Source of the DNA: Methylocystis parvus OBBP
Lineage (GTDB): Bacteria; Pseudomonadota; Alphaproteobacteria; Rhizobiales; Beijerinckiaceae
NCBI RefSeq assembly: GCF_027571405.1
Contig: NZ_CP092968.1
Location: 1,674,001 to 1,738,000, forward strand
Length of the DNA stretch: 64,000 nt
Direction: 5' to 3'
Of this stretch, positions 35,402 through 43,502 are shown piece after piece. Under the pieces are notes generated by a model, which saw only the letters and a program-made list of their open reading frames with translations, was not told where the DNA came from and ran no database searches. The translations under genes were made by a program, and so were the position numbers. Each line of letters starts with the position of its first letter. Positions within the stretch are counted from its first letter, which is position 1.

Positions 35402-35568
35402 GCGGGCCTCTTTCCTTTTCAACGATGTTCGCAGATTAGGACGCGAAGCTTTCTCCGGCCTTGCATTCGTTAACTGAAATTTTACCGCGCCGCGGAGACC
35501 GATCAGCTTCGGATCATCGACGAGGAGTAGCTTACAAGCAATGGATCGAAGCGAAGGTCGCAGGCCAA

Positions 35569-36006
35569 ATGTTCGGTAAGCTCGATTTCTCGGAAGTCGT
35601 TCTGCGCGGCGCCGGCGCCTTGCTGGCCGCGGCGAGTTCGGTCTTCGCCTTCCGCGAATTATCCGATTCTAATCAATCTCCGCGAATCGCGGGAATGGAG
35701 CATCTGGCGATATACGCGAAGCCGGCGACTCGCGCTTCCGCTCCTCCGAGAAGAGAAGATGGGCCTGGAATCGATTACGCGCCGGTCGGGTCGACGCGAA
35801 AGCGCACGTCTTCCCGCGCGACGCTCGAAACATATGAGATTGTGGACGCATCGCCAGAAAGCGCCGTCATCCGCCTCCCGGAGGGACGGATCATACGCAT
35901 TGCGCCTGGAAGCCGCATAGCGGGGCTGGGCGAGGTGTTGTCGATCCGCCAGGACTCTCGCAAGTGGACCGTCGTCACGCAAAGCGGCGCTATTTCGGAG
36001 AATTAG
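35569..36006 (+). CDS. Membrane-anchored protein with PilP-like C-terminal strands
   Basis: A 145-residue protein. A hydrophobic segment lies near the N-terminus (VVLRGAGALLAAASSVFAF). The C-terminal part (YEIVDASPESAVIRLPEGRI, IRIAPGSRIAGLGEVLSI, RKWTVVTQSGAI) has the strand pattern seen in PilP/GspC-like periplasmic domains, where G.G.V..I....W.V.T..G.I recurs. ATG 35569 was chosen because it puts the hydrophobic segment near the start; an AAGG lies upstream. Its last 17 bases overlap the convergent gene on the minus strand. Function unknown. Confidence 0.55.
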   Translation: MFGKLDFSEVVLRGAGALLAAASSVFAFRELSDSNQSPRIAGMEHLAIYAKPATRASAPPRREDGPGIDYAPVGSTRKRTSSRATLETYEIVDASPESAVIRLPEGRIIRIAPGSRIAGLGEVLSIRQDSRKWTVVTQSGAISEN

Positions 36007-36388
36007 CGCGGCAGGCGATAAGTGCGGCGTCGATTTGCGCATTGCAATGCGCCATTGTGACGGCCTGTACGGAAGATCGCGCAGCGGCGCAAAGGTCGGG
36101 ATGGAGACGCCGGGCGATCGACCGTCGAAGCGCGCACAACCTTACAGGCGAGCCCATTGCGTCGCGCAGCATATCGGTAAAGTCTCCTGACGTCAGAGAC
36201 GCCGACCCGACGGGTTCCGACAGGCCGATATTCCCCAAGCGGCGATAAGCCGTTTCCGCGCAGACCTTGTTTGCGACAAAGGGCGCAACGTCGATCGGAT
36301 CAGGCGACGGCGCGCGCGGCGGCGAATGCCGCTCGATATCGGCAAAGCGCTTTTCGGTCTCGCCCAACACGTCTGCAAAAGCCGCCAC
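35990..36388 (-). CDS. Hypothetical protein with a degenerate J-domain-like HPD motif
   Basis: A 132-residue protein starting with GTG 36388 (MAAFADVLGETEKRFADIER). Near the C-terminus it reads RSIARRLHPDLCAAARSSVQ followed by VTMAHCNAQIDAAL, which resembles helix II, the HPD loop and helix III of a J-domain (…R..A...HPD……F…N.AYD.L). The first J-domain helix is less clear. It lies downstream of, and in the same direction as, the FtcR-type regulator (stop-to-start gap about 60 bp). Coding status is supported by its length and third-base composition, but the start and function are uncertain. Confidence 0.5.
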   Translation of the reverse strand: MAAFADVLGETEKRFADIERHSPPRAPSPDPIDVAPFVANKVCAETAYRRLGNIGLSEPVGSASLTSGDFTDMLRDAMGSPVRLCALRRSIARRLHPDLCAAARSSVQAVTMAHCNAQIDAALIACRANSPK

Positions 36389-36447
36389 GGCGCGCCCCGC
36401 TTTTCACGAGACGCAAGCAATAGACAAAAAACGCTAAGGCGCGATTA

Positions 36448-37161
36448 TCATCCGGCGGCCCGCAAGTTCGACGTCAACGCGCCCGGCGCAGGCTGCGGGG
36501 CGAGAAGATAACCCAGAAATCGTTGGGAATCGATCGGATCATAGCCGAGTCGCGCGCGCAGCTTCTTGCGCAATTTGCTGATATGGCTTTCGATGACGTT
36601 CTCTTCGACGTCGTCGTCGAAAAGGCCATAAACGGCGTTGAAAATTTGCGCCTTCGTCAAACGGCGCCCGCGATTGACGAGCAAATATTCGAGGATGCGG
36701 CGCTCCCGCCGCGGCAGTGGCAGCGCCTCGCCATTCACCAGCGGATCGCCGCCATTGAAGAACACCTGAATGCCGCCGGCGATCGCGCAATCCGGACGCG
36801 CTTCGGCGCGGCGGCGAATGGCGTGAACGCGCGCAAGTATCTCCCTCACATGAACCGGTTTGCGCACCACGTCGTCGACGCCGGCGCTGAAAAGTCCGAG
36901 CGTCTGCTCCAGAGACGGCGCGTCGTTCATCGCGATGACCGGCGCCTGAGATCTGCGGCGGATGATGCGCGGAATTTCTTCACGCTGCGGGCATTCGCCG
37001 ATGAGAAACGCCTCGACCGCCTGCACGTCGCCCTCGCCCGCGCTCGCCACCCAATCCTTGAATTGCACGGGCCGAAATCCCGTGGACGCGACGCCTTCCT
37101 GGCCAAATCGGCAGGCGTAACCATTCGTTACGAGATCTCGCTCGTCCACGATGATGAACAT
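36448..37161 (-). CDS. ftcR: Flagellar transcriptional regulator FtcR/Rem
   Basis: A 237-residue OmpR-like regulator. The N-terminus [39 protein letters not shown] is characteristic of FtcR (Brucella)/Rem (Sinorhizobium), class II activators of flagellar genes. The receiver-like domain keeps the DD/KP surroundings ([20 protein letters not shown]) but has AVEAFLIGE where the phospho-acceptor Asp strand should be, so it probably works without phosphorylation, as described for the family. The C-terminal winged helix ([40 protein letters not shown]) is intact. In rhizobia the gene sits beside flgE; here it lies at the far side of the flagellar operon on the opposite strand. Confidence 0.9.
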   Translation of the reverse strand: MFIIVDERDLVTNGYACRFGQEGVASTGFRPVQFKDWVASAGEGDVQAVEAFLIGECPQREEIPRIIRRRSQAPVIAMNDAPSLEQTLGLFSAGVDDVVRKPVHVREILARVHAIRRRAEARPDCAIAGGIQVFFNGGDPLVNGEALPLPRRERRILEYLLVNRGRRLTKAQIFNAVYGLFDDDVEENVIESHISKLRKKLRARLGYDPIDSQRFLGYLLAPQPAPGALTSNLRAAG

Positions 37162-37326
37162 TCTCGAATTCCTCGCTGAATCAACAAGCCGCCGCTTCGA
37201 ATCGGCCGATAGGCTCAGTTAAATTCGGCGCAAGGTTCCGGTCAATAGAATAGTAATAGTAAACATGACGACGTGATTGGACAGTTGCTTGCTATCGACA
37301 GTTGAATGTCAACTTTCAAGAAACTA

Positions 37327-38439
37327 TTAACCATGAAAGACATCCGTCATCTGCATAAGTGCGAGTCCATGCGCCGCCGCGACGGGCTCCGAGACAATAC
37401 GGCCGCTGGTTATTTCAAGCCCCGCGCGAAGATGCGCATCGTCGTCGAGCGCTCGCGGCCAGCCCTTATTGGCGAGCGTCAAAACAAAGGGGAGCGTCGC
37501 ATTGTTGAGCGCGAAGGTCGATGTGCGCGGCACGGCGCCGGGCATGTTCGTCACGCAATAATGCACGACGCCGTCGACGACATAGACGGGATCGGCGTGG
37601 CTGGTCGGCCGCGACGTTTCGCAGCATCCGCCCTGGTCGATCGCGACGTCGACAATGACCGAGCCGCGCTTCATCGTCTGGATCATGTTCCGCGTGACGA
37701 GAATCGGCGCGCGCGCGCCGGGCGTGAGCGCCGCGCAGATGACGAGGTCGGCGCGCTTGATGGACTCGGCGATCGCCGCGCGCGTGGAATAGATCGTGCG
37801 CGCCGCGAAAGCGAGCCGCGCCTCCGCCCGACGTAACGCATCGACGCTGCGGTCGGCGATCAGCACATTGGCGCCCATGCCGAGCGCGATCGTCGCCGCT
37901 TGCAGGCCGACGCTGCCGGCGCCGAGAATGAGAACCTCCGCCGCCGGCACGCCCGGCGCGCCCGAGAGCAACACGCCGCGTCCGAGCGGCTTTTCGAGGA
38001 AGCGCGCGCCCATTTGCGGCGCGAGCCGGCCGGCGATTTCCGACATGGGCGCAAGAAGCGGAAGGCCGCCGCCGGGCGCCGTCACAGTTTCGTAAGCGAT
38101 GCAATGGGCGCCGCTGCGCATGAGGCCCTCGGTCAGCGCCCGATCGGCCGCAAGGTGAAGATAGGTGAAAAGAAGCTGCCCCTGTCGCAGCATCGCGACC
38201 TCGGAAGACTGCGGCTCCTTCACTTTCACGATGAGATCCGCGCGCTCGAATATCTGGCGCGCGGGCGCGAGAGCCGCGCCCGCGGCGACATATTCGTCGT
38301 CGCTGAGCCCAGCCCCCTCGCCGGCGGAAGGCTCGACAAGGATTTCATGTCCCGCATGCGCAAGCTCGACGACCGAGGAAGGCGTCAAACCGACGCGAAA
38401 TTCGTTGTTCTTGATCTCCTTCGGGACGCCGATGCGCAT
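37327..38439 (-). CDS. ald: Alanine dehydrogenase
   Basis: A 370-residue NAD-dependent alanine dehydrogenase (pyruvate + ammonia + NADH to L-alanine). Substrate-binding residues are in PKEIKNNEFRVGLTP (6-20), VKVKEPQ (Lys74) and FTYLHLAADRAL (His95); the NAD-binding loop is GAGSVGLQAA (173-182); and VDVAIDQGGC is the conserved strand near the active site. ATG 38439 gives the conserved MRIGVPKEIK. In methylotrophs Ald can serve ammonium assimilation, but the regulation here is not visible. It is single and divergent from the DUF3775 gene. Confidence 0.96.
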   Translation of the reverse strand: MRIGVPKEIKNNEFRVGLTPSSVVELAHAGHEILVEPSAGEGAGLSDDEYVAAGAALAPARQIFERADLIVKVKEPQSSEVAMLRQGQLLFTYLHLAADRALTEGLMRSGAHCIAYETVTAPGGGLPLLAPMSEIAGRLAPQMGARFLEKPLGRGVLLSGAPGVPAAEVLILGAGSVGLQAATIALGMGANVLIADRSVDALRRAEARLAFAARTIYSTRAAIAESIKRADLVICAALTPGARAPILVTRNMIQTMKRGSVIVDVAIDQGGCCETSRPTSHADPVYVVDGVVHYCVTNMPGAVPRTSTFALNNATLPFVLTLANKGWPRALDDDAHLRAGLEITSGRIVSEPVAAAHGLALMQMTDVFHG

Positions 38440-38573
38440 CTTGCCGCTCCAAAAAGTCGCGCGGACTGACCGAACGGTCCGCAGCGAATTATATGCAAAG
38501 GGCAAGGCCGCCGGACAAGGGCCGCGTTCAAGGCGGCTCGGCGCATTGGAGGCGCATTTGGAGGAATGAACGC

Positions 38574-38975
38574 ATGCCCACCATCAATACCGAAAAAGTT
38601 TGTTACGTCGCCGTGAAGGCGCGTGAGCTCGAAAGCGAAGACGAAGGCATGGACGCCGACGCCTCCAATGCGACGGACGACAAATTCGTGAGCGTGCTGA
38701 CGGAGGACGCCTATGATTCGGTGCGCAATGAAATCGCCTCCTTCATCGAAGCGATGGACGACGACGAGCAGGCCGAGCTGGTCGCGCTGACATGGGTGGG
38801 CCGCGGCGAATTTGCCGCCGATGAATGGGACGACGCGGTGCGGCAGGCGCGCCAGCGGCGCAAAGGTCCGACGTCTTCCTACCTTCTCGGCATTCCGCTT
38901 CTCGCCTCATATCTGGAAAACGGGCTGGGAGAATTCGGCGAAAGCTGCGCGCTTTTCGCCGCAGACCGACAATGA
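38574..38975 (+). CDS. DUF3775 domain protein
   Basis: A 133-residue acidic protein matching DUF3775: INTEKVCYVAVKARELESED, SVRNEIASFIEAMDDDEQAE, LVALTWVGRGEFAADEWDDA, TSSYLLGIPLLASYLENGLG. The family is common in alphaproteobacteria and of unknown function. ATG 38574 follows GGAGGAATG. The stop codon overlaps the start of a 26-codon mini-ORF (ATGA at 38972-38975), which in turn overlaps smbP. Confidence 0.88.
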   Translation: MPTINTEKVCYVAVKARELESEDEGMDADASNATDDKFVSVLTEDAYDSVRNEIASFIEAMDDDEQAELVALTWVGRGEFAADEWDDAVRQARQRRKGPTSSYLLGIPLLASYLENGLGEFGESCALFAADRQ

Positions 38976-39052
38976 GCGCGGACGATTGGAATCGGTTTCG
39001 AGCCGCACCATATGAACGCTTGCGGCGCTTGATCGCAGGAGTTGAGCTATGA
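38972..39052 (+). CDS. 26-residue coupled mini-ORF between the DUF3775 gene and smbP
   Basis: ATG at 38972 overlaps the upstream stop (ATGA), and the mini-ORF's own TGA (39050-39052) overlaps the smbP start (ATGA at 39049-39052). It encodes MSADDWNRFRAAPYERLRRL and six more residues, with a basic helical character. It lacks its own ribosome binding site, so it would be translated by reinitiation. Double ATGA overlap suggests a ribosome bridge that couples DUF3775 and smbP translation; the peptide may or may not have a function. Confidence 0.45.
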   Translation: MSADDWNRFRAAPYERLRRLIAGVEL

Positions 39053-39393
39053 ATCGCAGAGTTTTCGCTGTTGCGCTTTCCCTCGCTGTCGGACTCGCTT
39101 TCGCCCCGCGCTTGGCGCTGGCCGAAAGCCACCATCTCGCCGAGGCGGTCAAACACACCAAGGAGGCGATCGACCATGGCAAGCAGGGCCATGCCGACGT
39201 TCTGGTGACGCATGCCGAAATGGCCTTGAAGCACGCCGAGCAGGCGGAAGCGGAAAAAGCCAATCCGCACACGAAGGAGGGCATCACCCATCTCCAGGCC
39301 GCAATCGACACGGGCAAGAAGCAGGACGCGCCGGGCGCGACGAAGCACGCCGAAGAAGCGCTGACGCATCTCGAGGCGGCGGAGAAAAAGTAA
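39049..39393 (+). CDS. smbP: Small periplasmic metal-binding protein (SmbP-like)
   Basis: A 114-residue protein with a signal peptide (MNRRVFAVALSLAVGLAFAP, cleavage near ALA-ES). The mature part is a histidine-rich helical repeat, EAVKHTKEAIDHGKQGHADV, LVTHAEMALKHAEQAEAEK, HLQAAIDTGKK, ATKHAEEALTHLEAAEKK. This matches SmbP of Nitrosomonas europaea, a copper-binding four-helix protein of the periplasm. In a copper-dependent methanotroph such a protein would fit copper storage or buffering (inference). AGGAG at 39037-39041 precedes the start. Confidence 0.85.
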   Translation: MNRRVFAVALSLAVGLAFAPRLALAESHHLAEAVKHTKEAIDHGKQGHADVLVTHAEMALKHAEQAEAEKANPHTKEGITHLQAAIDTGKKQDAPGATKHAEEALTHLEAAEKK

Positions 39394-39491
39394 GGGCGGA
39401 ACGCGCGGGAGAGCGGCCGTGAAGCCTCTCTCCATGCGCATGACAGGGCCTGCGCAGTAGCTTATGTGAAGCCCGAGGATGAGGGCCGGGC

Positions 39492-40901
39492 ATGAGCTAC
39501 CAAGATTTCACGCGCGTCAAATCCATCGAGTCGCTGCGCGCGGAGGCGGGCGGCGATAAAAGCTTTCGGCGCGTCCTCGGCGTCTGGCAGCTTACCGGCA
39601 TCGGTCTTGGCGGACTTATCGGCGTCGGAATTTTTGTGCTGACCGGCGTCGTCGCGGCGAACCAGGCCGGCCCGGCCGTGGCTCTGTCGTTCCTCATTGC
39701 GGGCGTCGCAAGCGGCGCCGCGGCCTTGTCCTACGCCGAATTCGCCGGGCTCATTCCCGTCGCGGGCAGCGCCTATACCTACGCCTACGCGGCGCTCGGC
39801 GAACTCGTCGCCTGGATCATCGGATGGGATCTCCTGCTCGAATATGCGCTCGTCGTCGCGGTCGTTTCCATCGGCTGGTCCGGCTATCTCCAGTCATTGC
39901 TTTCGCAACTCGGTCTTCCGCTTCCCGATTGGGCCGCGGGCGCGGCGGGAACCGGTCCGGGCCGCGTCGTCGACGTCCTGGCGGCCCTCGGCGCGCTTGG
40001 CGTCGCGGCGCTTCTGACGCTGCGCATCGAATGGGGCGCGCGCTTCAACTCGGCGATGGTGATTCTCAAAATCGCCGCGGCGCTCTTCGTCATCGCGGTC
40101 GGCTTGCCCTACGTGCGCGTCGAGAATTGGACGCCCTTCATGCCTTTTGGCTTCTCCGGCGTCGCGGAGGGCGCGGCGATCGTGTTTTTCGCCGTCTTCG
40201 GCTACGACACGCTCACCACGGCGGCCGAAGAAGCGCGCGATCCGCAGCGCGACCTGCCGCGCGCCGTGCTGCTGTCGCTCGCCGTGTCGCTCACGCTCTA
40301 TGTCGCCATGGCGCTCGTGCTGACGGGCATCGTTCGGTACGACGCGCTCGACAGCGCCGCGCCGGTTGTGACCGCCTTCAAGGCGATCGGCCTGCCCTGG
40401 GTCGCCTTCATCGTGTCGGTTGCCGCCGTCGCCGGCATCACCAGCGTCATGCTGGCCTTTCTGCTGGGCTGCGCGCGCATCTGGTTCGCGATGAGCCGCG
40501 ACGGACTTCTGCCGGAATGGTTCGCGGTGGCGCATCCGCGCTTTCGCACGCCGCATCGTCCAACCCTCATCGCGGGCGCGCTGACGGCGATCGTCGCGGC
40601 GCTCTATCCGATCAGGGAGGTTGCGGAGCTCGTGAATATCGGCACGCTTTCCGCCTTCGTCGTGATTAGTCTCGCCATCATCGTGCTGCGCAAGACGCAA
40701 CCCGATGCGCCGAGGACGTTCCGCACGCCCTTCGTTCCCTTCACGCCGCTCGCCGGAGTTGGCTTTTCAATATGGCTGCTGTCGCGCCTGCCGCTCATCG
40801 CCTGGGAGCGTTTTTTGATTTGGATGGCGATCGGGCTGGCGATTTATTTTCTGTATGGAAGGCGGCGCAGCAAGCTCGCAAGGGCGCCGTCGAAGCGCTG
40901 A
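39492..40901 (+). CDS. APC family amino acid permease
   Basis: A 469-residue inner membrane transporter with about 12-13 hydrophobic segments. The N-terminal motif RVLGVWQLTGIGLGGLIGVG, IFVLTGVVAANQAGPAVALS and the later FFAVFGYDTLTTAAEEARDP are typical of the cationic amino acid transporter (CAT/YfnA-like) branch of the APC superfamily. Substrate cannot be decided from sequence alone. ATG 39492 follows GAGGGCCGGGC. A monocistronic unit convergent with the PLP enzyme gene. Confidence 0.92.
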   Translation: MSYQDFTRVKSIESLRAEAGGDKSFRRVLGVWQLTGIGLGGLIGVGIFVLTGVVAANQAGPAVALSFLIAGVASGAAALSYAEFAGLIPVAGSAYTYAYAALGELVAWIIGWDLLLEYALVVAVVSIGWSGYLQSLLSQLGLPLPDWAAGAAGTGPGRVVDVLAALGALGVAALLTLRIEWGARFNSAMVILKIAAALFVIAVGLPYVRVENWTPFMPFGFSGVAEGAAIVFFAVFGYDTLTTAAEEARDPQRDLPRAVLLSLAVSLTLYVAMALVLTGIVRYDALDSAAPVVTAFKAIGLPWVAFIVSVAAVAGITSVMLAFLLGCARIWFAMSRDGLLPEWFAVAHPRFRTPHRPTLIAGALTAIVAALYPIREVAELVNIGTLSAFVVISLAIIVLRKTQPDAPRTFRTPFVPFTPLAGVGFSIWLLSRLPLIAWERFLIWMAIGLAIYFLYGRRRSKLARAPSKR

Positions 40902-40971
40902 CCGTCATTTGCGAACAGGAAAGCGCGCATCTCTTCCCGCGAATGCAGGAGCTCGTCCGAGGCGGCGCGAT

Positions 40972-42549
40972 CTAGTTTTTGGATGCGGCGAGGGAGAGTC
41001 CGCCATTCACGCCGATACGTTTGGCGAGCGCGCCCCATTTGCGGAACAGGAGCTCCATGTTCCAGCGCAAGGGCAGAAAGGCCGCGTCGATATCGAGGCC
41101 CGTGGCCACGCGCTCGGCGACGAAATTCGCCTGCGGCATGCTGAAGCAAAGTTGCAGCGCCGCGCGGCCGGCGACCGTCACGGGCTGGCCGACGTGACAG
41201 ATCCGCGCCAGCTCGGCCGAGTCGAAAACGCCGGTCGATGCGCGCAGCGACTCATAGATCAGCCGCGCCTGCGCCGGATCGCCCTGATGCGTCAGGATCG
41301 GAAAGATCGTCGCGGGCTTGCCGCCGAGACGCCAGCTTTCGGCGTCGAGAAAATCGAGATCGGCGTTGCCGGCGACGCAGCGGCGCGCCGACTCGGCGAA
41401 GCGCATGGCGATCTCTTCGCGAAGCGGCGCGGGGATTTGCGCATAGGCTTCAATTTCCGCGAGCGCCGCCGTCCAGCGCAGGCCCATGCCGAGATTGGCG
41501 GGCGCGAAGCTCGCGGCCTCGAAGGCGCCCTCGAAACTTTGCGGCCAGTCGCGGCGCGCGGCGTAAGCGGCGAGGCCCGCCGGCAGGCTCAGGCCGCGCA
41601 GCTTCTTCGCCTTGTCCGGCGGAATCAGCAGCGCGCCGCAAAAGGGCGGGCCGCCCGCGAATTTCGAGCCGGTGACCATCACCAGAAAGCCGTCGGCGAG
41701 ATCGGCCCTGATCTGATCGGCGGCGCAACGCAGCTGGCAGGCGTCGACAAGGACGAGCGCGCGTCCGCCGGCGGTTCGGCTGATCTCGCGCGCAATCGCG
41801 CGGCTCGGACCGCCGCGGCCGGTCCTGGACGCGTCGAGCAGATGCAGCAGCGCGGCGCGACCGGTGCGCAGCGCATCGGCGACGGCGACGCCGGCGGCGC
41901 GGTCGATCTCGGCGGCGGGACGCAGGCGGCCATTGGCGTCGCGTATCTCGACGCGGCGCATGACCGCATCGCCCTTCTCCCAGCCCGCGATCGGCGCGCC
42001 CTTTTCGACATTGGGCTCGAAGGCGGCGGCGGCGGCGAAATGGGCGCCGGTCGCCGCAAGCGCGACGCCGCCGCCGATCTCGTCCGGCGCGACGACGATA
42101 TTGGCGATGGGACGGTCGAACAGCGCCTTGGCGACGGCGAGCGCCGCGAATTCCGCTTCCGCCCCCGAGGCGGTGAGCACGACCTTGACGCCCGGAACGC
42201 CGAATTGCGCGGCGATGCGGGCGCGAATGTCGTCGAACCAGCGGGTAAGATCGGCGCCGTCCTGCGAGAGGGCGTCGAAAGCGTCGCGCGCCGCAGCGTA
42301 GCCGCGCTCGGTGATGGCGCTGGCGGTGGAGGAGGAAAACCAGATTTCCTGCGGCGCCGGCGCCGCCGGCGCGCCATAGCGGTTGCGGCGCGTCACCGGG
42401 TCCGGCCAGATGCGCTCGTCGCCGCCGGAAGCAAGCATCATGTCCAGCGGCGCGTGCGACGTCGCCACCTTCGCCTGCGCATTGTCGCGGGAGGCCGGAG
42501 CGCTCGCGAAGGTCGAATCCGTCAGAAGTCGCTTCGCCGCGTCGCTCAT
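40972..42549 (-). CDS. PLP-dependent enzyme of fold type I, unknown substrate
   Basis: A 525-residue protein. Features of a class V-like aminotransferase fold: KVVLTASGAEAEFAALAVAK (cofactor phosphate loop), ALVLVDACQLRCAADQIRAD with the PLP-pyridine Asp269, and MVTGSKFAGGPPFCGALL with the probable Schiff-base Lys296. The first 70 residues (ASGGDERIWPDPVTRRNRYG) and the C-terminal 150 do not match a family I know. It could be a decarboxylase, lyase or aminotransferase. ATG 42549 was chosen over an in-frame start six codons earlier. It stands alone between an amino acid permease and an AT-richer region. Confidence 0.75.
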   Translation of the reverse strand: MSDAAKRLLTDSTFASAPASRDNAQAKVATSHAPLDMMLASGGDERIWPDPVTRRNRYGAPAAPAPQEIWFSSSTASAITERGYAAARDAFDALSQDGADLTRWFDDIRARIAAQFGVPGVKVVLTASGAEAEFAALAVAKALFDRPIANIVVAPDEIGGGVALAATGAHFAAAAAFEPNVEKGAPIAGWEKGDAVMRRVEIRDANGRLRPAAEIDRAAGVAVADALRTGRAALLHLLDASRTGRGGPSRAIAREISRTAGGRALVLVDACQLRCAADQIRADLADGFLVMVTGSKFAGGPPFCGALLIPPDKAKKLRGLSLPAGLAAYAARRDWPQSFEGAFEAASFAPANLGMGLRWTAALAEIEAYAQIPAPLREEIAMRFAESARRCVAGNADLDFLDAESWRLGGKPATIFPILTHQGDPAQARLIYESLRASTGVFDSAELARICHVGQPVTVAGRAALQLCFSMPQANFVAERVATGLDIDAAFLPLRWNMELLFRKWGALAKRIGVNGGLSLAASKN

Positions 42550-42567
42550 TGCCGCCCGTCGAATCAT

Positions 42568-42825
42568 CGATCGCGCGATCGTCGCGCGGCGTCGGATGAT
42601 GGCGGCGAACCCTTAATAAAGGTTAAGGAGAATGGTTAAGAGAGACGTCCTCGCCTTCATCCGTGACCGGTGAACTTCACTGACAGACGCATGCCCGCCC
42701 CGGAAGAGCGATCCGCCGAGCTGCGCGGCAAAGGCCTCCATGGCGCCGGGCGAGATAGCAGAAAGCGTTTCTTAGCGGAGCATAAATGGTGCATGTATTG
42801 CGTGGCGCCAGCGGTTACAACCAAC
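42568..42825. other. Intergenic region, no supported gene
   Basis: About 260 bp between the PLP enzyme start and the secreted-protein stop. It contains AAGGAG at about 42627 directly against an ATG, too close for normal initiation and opening only a 13-codon frame. A 62-codon frame at 42670-42858 has no ribosome binding site or recognisable motif. Base composition becomes visibly less GC-rich from about 42770 onward. Confidence 0.4.
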
Positions 42826-43227
42826 TCATTTCCAGCGACAGGTTCCCTTCAATGTTAAAGTTTGCAGTTTTGGCCCGCCTACCTCGTAAATGGCCTCTCC
42901 GGTGCGCAGCTTTATATTGATGTTATATTGCACATCGAGACTGCCAACTCCTAAATTCAACTCATCCCCTTCCGTTTCCAACGCCGCGAATTTGACCCGC
43001 TCCGGATTGTGAAACAATGACTTGCCATTTAGCCGCACGAACCCGGCAAACGAAGAGATTTGCTTATAATTTGCGGTTGAGAGCTTTACGACGATTGTTG
43101 CGCCGCCCTCGCTAACGACGCAAGAAAGACGTTTTGGCCCGGGAGACAAATAGAGACCGTGCTGGTCAGAAGAATGAGCGGCGGAAGAGATAAAAAGCAG
43201 CGCCGCAAGAAGTTGGATATGTTTCAT
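42826..43227 (-). CDS. Secreted protein of unknown function
   Basis: A 133-residue protein with a signal peptide (MKHIQLLAALLFISSAAHSS). The mature part is predicted to be beta-rich (RLSCVVSEGGATIVVKLSTA, DVQYNINIKLRTGEAIYEVG) and has two cysteines (LSCVV, KGTCRWK near the end) that could form a disulfide. Base composition is clearly less GC-rich than its neighbours. The gene follows the 25-residue membrane peptide gene by 47 bp in the same direction. No family recognised. Confidence 0.65.
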   Translation of the reverse strand: MKHIQLLAALLFISSAAHSSDQHGLYLSPGPKRLSCVVSEGGATIVVKLSTANYKQISSFAGFVRLNGKSLFHNPERVKFAALETEGDELNLGVGSLDVQYNINIKLRTGEAIYEVGGPKLQTLTLKGTCRWK

Positions 43228-43274
43228 TTCCAATACTTCTCGAAGCGCAATAAAGGGGCGGGCCACCTGTTGCG

Positions 43275-43352
43275 CTATAGGCTGATCAACGTCGAAAGCG
43301 CGCCGATGCTGATAAAGCCGAAGACGATGAGTAGGATTTCCAGCTTTTGCAT
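43275..43352 (-). CDS. 25-residue hydrophobic membrane peptide
   Basis: The ORF begins MQKLEILLIVFGFISIGALS and ends five residues later at TAG. It is essentially one transmembrane helix with a short charged start (K3, E5). An AGAGGAG sequence sits seven bases before the ATG, a better ribosome binding site than that of many annotated genes here. Single-helix peptides of this size often act as regulators or subunits of membrane complexes (KdpF and CydX are known cases), but this one matches none that I know. Too short for routine gene callers. Confidence 0.5.
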   Translation of the reverse strand: MQKLEILLIVFGFISIGALSTLISL

Positions 43353-43502
43353 ATCGCATCTCCTCTCTGTTTCCGCCTCTTTTATGGGCGGTCAAGGACA
43401 ACGCGAAATTGTGGACTTGGTTCCGTTCGCGTTGCGCTCGCTCAAGCGTCTTTGAGAGCTGGCGACTTTCGCGACAGGGCGCGACGGTTCACGGCGGGTC
43501 GT

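Noticed and set aside
42631..42672. 13-codon ORF (ATGGTTAAG...) just after AAGGAG
   Set aside because: The Shine-Dalgarno-like sequence touches the ATG, too close for initiation; no evidence for a leader peptide with regulatory codons.
42670..42858. 62-codon plus-strand frame in the gap after the PLP enzyme
   Set aside because: No ribosome binding site, no motif, and it overlaps the stop of the secreted-protein gene on the other strand.
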